Below, piece after piece: positions 59,305-64,000 of a DNA stretch of 64,000 nt. Location: positions 1 to 64,000 of the forward strand of contig NZ_JAHUWZ010000001.1 of assembly GCF_019218755.1 (NCBI RefSeq), written 5' to 3'. The notes beneath the pieces are model-generated. The model searched no databases. It was not told where the DNA came from and saw only the letters and a program-made list of their open reading frames with translations. How positions within the stretch are numbered: position 1 is the first letter of the stretch; each line of letters opens with the position of its first letter. Origin of the DNA: Acidovorax sp. sif1233. Lineage in GTDB: Bacteria; Pseudomonadota; Gammaproteobacteria; Burkholderiales; Burkholderiaceae_C. Made by a program: the position numbers and the translations under genes.

Positions 59305-60041
59305 TGCCGCCAGAAGAACAGAGCGGCCATGACCAGCCCGGTAGCCACAATGCCCCAGCGCAGCACGTTGGCAGGCAGCTTGCGCGCTACGCGTGCACCG
59401 CCGTACCCGCCAGCGGTGGCGGCCACCATCATCATCAGCGCCTGCGGCCACAGCACCACGCCACCCGCCGCATAGATGAGCACGGCAATGGCTGTGAGCA
59501 GGGCCGACACCCAGTTCTTGAGGCCGTTCATGGCGTTCAGGTTCGTCTGCCCGAGCAGGCCGAACAGCGCCAGCAGAAGGATGCCCAGCCCGCCGTTGAA
59601 GTAGCCGCCATAGGCGGCCACCGCCAGCACGCCCACCGTGGCCTTGGCGGTGGAGGGTTTGCCGCCCGCCAGCATCCGGCGCAGCTGAGGCCCGAATGCA
59701 AACAGCGCCGTGGCCGCCAGCAGCAGCCAGGGCACCACGCGGCGGAAGGTGGCGTCGGGCGTGACCAGCAGCAGCGCCGCACCCGCCGCGCCGCCGATGA
59801 GCGACAACACCACCAGCAGCCGCATCGACAGCCCTGGCGGCGGTGCCGTGTCCTCTCGAAACCCCCATGCGCCGGCCATGTAGCCCGGCAGCAGCGCGAC
59901 CGTGCCCGTGGCATTGGCCACCACGGGCGGCACGCCGGTGAAGACCAGGGCGGGAAGGGTCAGGAAGCTGCCGCCTCCGGCGACGGCGTTGAGGGCGCCG
60001 GCGACGAAGGCGGCGGTGAGCAGCAAAGGGGTGTCGAGCAT
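59301..60041 (-). CDS. TSUP (TauE/SafE) family membrane transporter
   Basis: The protein has 246 residues with about seven hydrophobic segments. The N-terminal AAFVAGALNAVAGGGSFLTLPALVFTGVPPVVANATGTVALLPGYM is the TauE/SafE signature, and AAYGGYFNGGLGILLLALFGLLG is the second repeat. The family moves sulfite, sulfoacetate, taurine-related or other organic anions. The start MLDTPLL is chosen over two longer in-frame starts with hydrophilic N-termini. It is coupled to the MFS gene. Confidence 0.92.
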   Translation of the reverse strand: MLDTPLLLTAAFVAGALNAVAGGGSFLTLPALVFTGVPPVVANATGTVALLPGYMAGAWGFREDTAPPPGLSMRLLVVLSLIGGAAGAALLLVTPDATFRRVVPWLLLAATALFAFGPQLRRMLAGGKPSTAKATVGVLAVAAYGGYFNGGLGILLLALFGLLGQTNLNAMNGLKNWVSALLTAIAVLIYAAGGVVLWPQALMMMVAATAGGYGGARVARKLPANVLRWGIVATGLVMAALFFWRQ

Positions 60042-60173
60042 GCACCGATGGTAGGGGGTGGCGCTGCCGCCATTGGCGACGGCGCGGATGCAACACTTTT
60101 GCTTGCGACCACGTCGATGGGTGCCGGTTGCCATTGCGGCCAAGGCCGCACAACGACCGGCGCTTTCAGCGCC

Positions 60174-61979
60174 TCAGTACAGATAGGCTGCGTTGGGCAC
60201 GGCGGGTGTTACGCCATCCGTAGCGCTGCTGGTGCCCACGGCCAGGGTGCTGGCATCACCGGAAAGCGCTACGCCAGCGCCGAAGCTCGCGAGTGCTTGC
60301 GGTTGGGGGGGCTTGAGATAGGCGCGGTGGCCCCAAGTCGTGCCGTCGCGGCGGTAGACATTGACGGCTCCGGCTGAATATAAGGCCTGGTTGTTGGGGT
60401 TGCCATTGATGCCAGAGGCGTTGCTGGCATCGTTGAGGTCGCCCACGGCGAGCGTGCGGCCGTCCGCAGAAAGCGACAACATGACACTGTTTGTAAAGAA
60501 CCCGCCGGCAGCCTTGACCGGCAGTGCGGGCTGCTGCGTCCAGGCGTCCCCCGCCGTGCGTGTGAATGTTCGCAGCTGAACGTCAGTACCTCCAGAGCGG
60601 TCCAAGACGGCCAGTGTGCTTCCGTCCCTGGACATTGCAAAGGGATTGTGCGAAGCCGGTAGCACACCGGCGGCTGGAACGCGCCACACCTGCGTGGGTG
60701 CACTCCAGGCACCGCCGAGATGGGTCAGGACCGAGACGTCCTTGTCGGTGTTCGCCGCAAGCACGGTTCCGTCGCTGGACAGGGCTACAACCGCCCCGAA
60801 GCGGGCCATGGTCGGGTCGGCGCTGCTGCCTGGCAGGTGCGCCTGCTCGGCCCAGCCGCCGTTGTTGCGGGCAAAGGTGTGAACGGCTCCCACGCCGCCC
60901 CCAAAAATGGTTTCGCCGGTGAAGGAGAGCCCACCCAACACGGCGGCAGACCCCGGGGTGAAGTTAGCGCCTTCTTCGGGCGCTCCTACCGCCAGCAGGT
61001 TCCCGTCGGCTGACAGAGCCACGCTGAAGCCAAAGTGTTGGGGGGTGCAGGGAAATATAGCCGTGCCCATGATGTCCAGGCGGCTACAGGTTTCGACTTT
61101 CGCAGGCGTGTTGCGGGACTTGATGTAGGCCTGCTGGCTCCAGGTGCTGCCGTTGTCCATGAAGATATACGCAGCCCCCGCGCCATACGCGTCGCGGTTG
61201 GCCGCATCGCCGTTGATGCCGCGTGCATTGCTTCTTTCCTCTGGTGCACCCACTGCCAGCGTGCGACCGTTGGCCGATAGTGCCAGGCTGGCGCCAAAGG
61301 CCATCTTTGCGGCGGGACTGCTGCCTTCCAGTCGCGCCCGCAGACCCCAGGCAGGGGTTGGCATGCCAATACCCGGCATGCTGCGGCTGAAGATGTACAC
61401 CGCGCCCGCCCCTGCCAGGTCACCTGAACGGCCCTCGCGGGGCGAACCGACGGCCAGCGTTGCACCGTCGGCCGACAGGGCAATTGCGTTCGTGTAGGCA
61501 CCAAATCGCTTGGTCGGATCGCCGCCAGCAAGGTCGAAGCGTCCTATGGCCTGGGTGAGGTCGGGTGTTACCGCGGCAGTGAACGGGCCGCAGCCGCTCG
61601 CGTCGCAGGCGCGCAGCCGGTAACTCGCGTTCACCCGCTCGTGCAGCAGCCCCCCAATCTGTAGAGGGAAGCTGGTGGCGTTGTTGGCGTTGGCGCTGCC
61701 GAACAGCGATTCGGATTGGGGGCCTCCCGCGCCATCAGGGTCCTCGAACAGTTCGTAGCGCATCGCGCCCGGGGTGACGGCCCAACCGAAGTTGTAGGTC
61801 TTGGGGCCGTAGCTCGCCACGCTGAAGCCGGAAGGGGCCGAGAGTCCGGCGGACTCCGATTCGCCACTGCCACCCCCGCACGCCGCCAGAACGAGTGGCG
61901 CCGCCAGCAGCAATGCGCGATGCAAGGATGGGAGGCCCGAATTTGCCATGGGGGCAGGGTGCCGCGGGAAATTGGTCAC
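60174..61979 (-). CDS. FG-GAP/beta-propeller-like lipoprotein
   Basis: The protein has 601 residues. A GTG at 61979 with AGGAG 8 bases upstream decides the start; an internal ATG 10 codons later (61949) lacks a good site. The signal ends at LVLAACGGG, so it should be a lipoprotein. After a fibronectin-like beginning (SGFSVASYGPKTYNFGW) come five or six repeats such as FGASLALSANGRTLAVGAPEE and GVALSGDASTLAVGTSS, as in FG-GAP/integrin-type propellers. Codon and base composition look lower in GC than the neighbours (by eye), suggesting a later arrival. It is probably an exposed binding protein; ligand unknown. Confidence 0.85.
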   Translation of the reverse strand: MTNFPRHPAPMANSGLPSLHRALLLAAPLVLAACGGGSGESESAGLSAPSGFSVASYGPKTYNFGWAVTPGAMRYELFEDPDGAGGPQSESLFGSANANNATSFPLQIGGLLHERVNASYRLRACDASGCGPFTAAVTPDLTQAIGRFDLAGGDPTKRFGAYTNAIALSADGATLAVGSPREGRSGDLAGAGAVYIFSRSMPGIGMPTPAWGLRARLEGSSPAAKMAFGASLALSANGRTLAVGAPEERSNARGINGDAANRDAYGAGAAYIFMDNGSTWSQQAYIKSRNTPAKVETCSRLDIMGTAIFPCTPQHFGFSVALSADGNLLAVGAPEEGANFTPGSAAVLGGLSFTGETIFGGGVGAVHTFARNNGGWAEQAHLPGSSADPTMARFGAVVALSSDGTVLAANTDKDVSVLTHLGGAWSAPTQVWRVPAAGVLPASHNPFAMSRDGSTLAVLDRSGGTDVQLRTFTRTAGDAWTQQPALPVKAAGGFFTNSVMLSLSADGRTLAVGDLNDASNASGINGNPNNQALYSAGAVNVYRRDGTTWGHRAYLKPPQPQALASFGAGVALSGDASTLAVGTSSATDGVTPAVPNAAYLY

Positions 61980-62168
61980 AGAGAAGACTCCTGAAAGAAT
62001 GGGGGAAGACAGGCAGGGCGCGCGGCGGGAGTGCTGGCAGGTCTGCGAGACGCCCACTGGAGGAGTCAATCCTCACTTATCAAGGCAACGCCAAGCCCCG
62101 GCAGATGCGAGCACTTTGTACCAAATGGTAAAAAACTGCGCCACTGCCCGCGGCAATAGGGATGGCGT

Positions 62169-62630
62169 TCAGGAGGTCGCGTACGGATCGGCAAATCCCA
62201 GCTCCCGCAGGATGTCGGTTTCGTACGACTCCATCTCCAGGGCATCCGCCTCGCTCGTCTCGTGGTCCCAGCCCTGGGCATGCAGCGTGCCGTGCACCAG
62301 CATGTGGGCGTAGTGTTCTTCCAGGCTCTTGTTTTGCTCCTTCGCCTCGCGCTCGATCACGGGGGCGCACAGCACCAGGTCGGCGGTCACCACGGGCTCC
62401 TGCGTGTAGTCGAAGGTGAGCACGTTGGTGGCGTAGTCCTTCTTGCGGTACGCGTGGTTGAGCTGGCGGCCCTCGTCCTCACCCACGATGCGCACGGTGA
62501 TCTCGGCGTCGGTGGCCAGGGCGTGGCGAATCCAGCGCGTGACCTTGTGGCGCGGCAGCACGGCGCGGTGTGCCGCCGCGCCGTCAAATGCACCGAATTG
62601 CAGCGACAGGGAGAGGTGGTTCAAGGGCAT
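62169..62630 (-). CDS. ybeY: Endoribonuclease YbeY
   Basis: The protein has 153 residues. The zinc site HGTLHAQGWDH (His113, His117, His123) and RxLN-type RQLNHAYRKKDYATNVLTFDY are present. It is needed for 16S rRNA 3'-end maturation and ribosome quality control. It follows phoH on the same strand; copy E of the repeat sits in the gap. Confidence 0.96.
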   Translation of the reverse strand: MPLNHLSLSLQFGAFDGAAAHRAVLPRHKVTRWIRHALATDAEITVRIVGEDEGRQLNHAYRKKDYATNVLTFDYTQEPVVTADLVLCAPVIEREAKEQNKSLEEHYAHMLVHGTLHAQGWDHETSEADALEMESYETDILRELGFADPYATS

Positions 62631-62637
62631 TGGGGCC

Positions 62638-62682
62638 TCAGGCGCTTGATTGGAAAGCGCGGATAGCTATAGAAACAGGAGC
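62638..62682 (+). repeat. Dispersed palindromic repeat, copy E
   Basis: GCGCTT (62642-62647) / AAGCGC (62655-62660) pair around GATTGGA. GGATAGCTATAGAAACAGGAGC follows in the manner of copies A and B. It lies between ybeY and phoH in the operon. Confidence 0.75.
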
Positions 62683-62687
62683 AATGC

Positions 62688-63641
<954 letters not shown>

Positions 63642-63722
63642 GCGGATAATTCCAGTCAGGCAACGGAAAAACAGCAAGAACGACGGCGCAGGGTGTCATG
63701 CCAGCGGCGTCAAAGGACATCA

Positions 63723-64000
63723 ATGATAGGCAAATTGACCGGCACCCTGCTGGAGAAGAATCCCCCCGAGGTGCTGCTGGACTGCCACGGCGTGGGCTAT
63801 GAGGTGAATGTGCCCATGAGCACGTTCTACAACCTGCCCGCCGTGGGCGAGCGGGTGAGCCTGCTCACCCAGTTCATTGTGCGCGAGGACGCGCAGCTGC
63901 TGTATGGCTTCGCCACGGCGCCGGAGCGCCAGGCATTTCGCGAGTTGATCAAGATTTCGGGCGTGGGGCCGCGCACTGCGCTGTCCATCCTGTCCGGCAT
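63723..64000 (+). CDS. ruvA: Holliday junction DNA helicase subunit RuvA (cut by window edge)
   Basis: The first 92 codons are visible. [31 protein letters not shown] and the following OB-fold residues are typical RuvA, then [21 protein letters not shown] is the first helix-hairpin-helix. It binds four-way junctions and recruits RuvB. The rest of the gene lies beyond the window. Confidence 0.97.
   Translation, partial: MIGKLTGTLLEKNPPEVLLDCHGVGYEVNVPMSTFYNLPAVGERVSLLTQFIVREDAQLLYGFATAPERQAFRELIKISGVGPRTALSILSG

Overview
The window looks like chromosomal DNA of a high-GC betaproteobacterium of the Comamonadaceae, most probably Acidovorax or a close relative. The evidence is the codon use, the Burkholderiales-type protein families (Bug/TctC solute receptor, FixJ-type two-component pair, IPTL-CTERM protein, cupredoxin-like 'methylamine utilization' protein next to an EAL protein) and a dispersed palindromic repeat with a GCGCTT...AAGCGC core. 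I inferred the genus from sequence recall, not from a search. I found no rRNA, tRNA, CRISPR array, transposase, integrase or plasmid gene. About 55 protein genes cover nearly the whole window, and the first (GspA/ExeA-like) and last (ruvA) are cut by its edges.

Layout. 1-1.6 kb: end of a GspA-like gene and gspB (type II secretion accessory pair). 2.2-4.6 kb: secreted multidomain GH18 chitinase. 4.7-6.8 kb: periplasmic amide/amino-acid receptor divergent from a Crp/Fnr regulator, with a palindromic operator candidate between them. 6.8-8.5 kb: chemoreceptor. 8.9-12.7 kb: overlapping three-gene unit (DUF4394 lipoprotein, cupredoxin-like protein, membrane GGNEF-EAL protein). 12.9-19.3 kb: pseudouridine synthase, lipase-like hydrolase, DHH phosphoesterase, aqpZ, and htpG with a striking 5' leader hairpin. 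20-24.4 kb: large DUF11-repeat surface protein with an IPTL-CTERM tail, then an orphan OmpR-type regulator. 24.6-29.8 kb: SrkA-like kinase with a repeat inserted in frame, DUF2855 protein, Ser/Thr kinase fused to a universal stress domain, metallophosphatase, DUF1304 protein. 29.8-30.8 kb: ohrR-ohr peroxide module with its operator. 30.9-34.4 kb: fatty-acid-type enzymes and a GMC oxidoreductase. 34.6-37.2 kb: hemerythrin-like protein and two FMN split-barrel proteins, one fused to GAF and a probable winged helix. 37.2-41.8 kb: NodJ/NodI-like ABC exporter parts separated by cynS, a DUF3455 lipoprotein and purT. 41.9-49.8 kb: AraC and PaiB regulators, diguanylate cyclase, amn, PAS-GGDEF-EAL protein, dbpA. 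50-54 kb: GntR-TctC-amidohydrolase cluster, ankyrin protein, GlcG-like protein. 54.2-57.96 kb: two-component pair, CDF transporter, dtd. 58-62 kb: MFS and TSUP transporters and a beta-propeller-like lipoprotein. 62.2-64 kb: ybeY, phoH and the start of ruvA.

How the genes work together. Signalling is over-represented: three c-di-GMP proteins, two Ser/Thr-type kinases, a chemoreceptor, a FixL/FixJ-like pair and several one-component regulators. Stress handling is the second theme (htpG, ohr/ohrR, srkA, the USP-kinase fusion, phoH/ybeY). The most unusual items are the five-copy palindromic repeat family (one copy translated inside srkA, two others overlapping the stop codons of flanking genes), a GH18 catalytic domain that appears nested inside a fibronectin III domain, the long hairpin before htpG, and the FMN-barrel/GAF/winged-helix fusion beside a hemerythrin-like gene.
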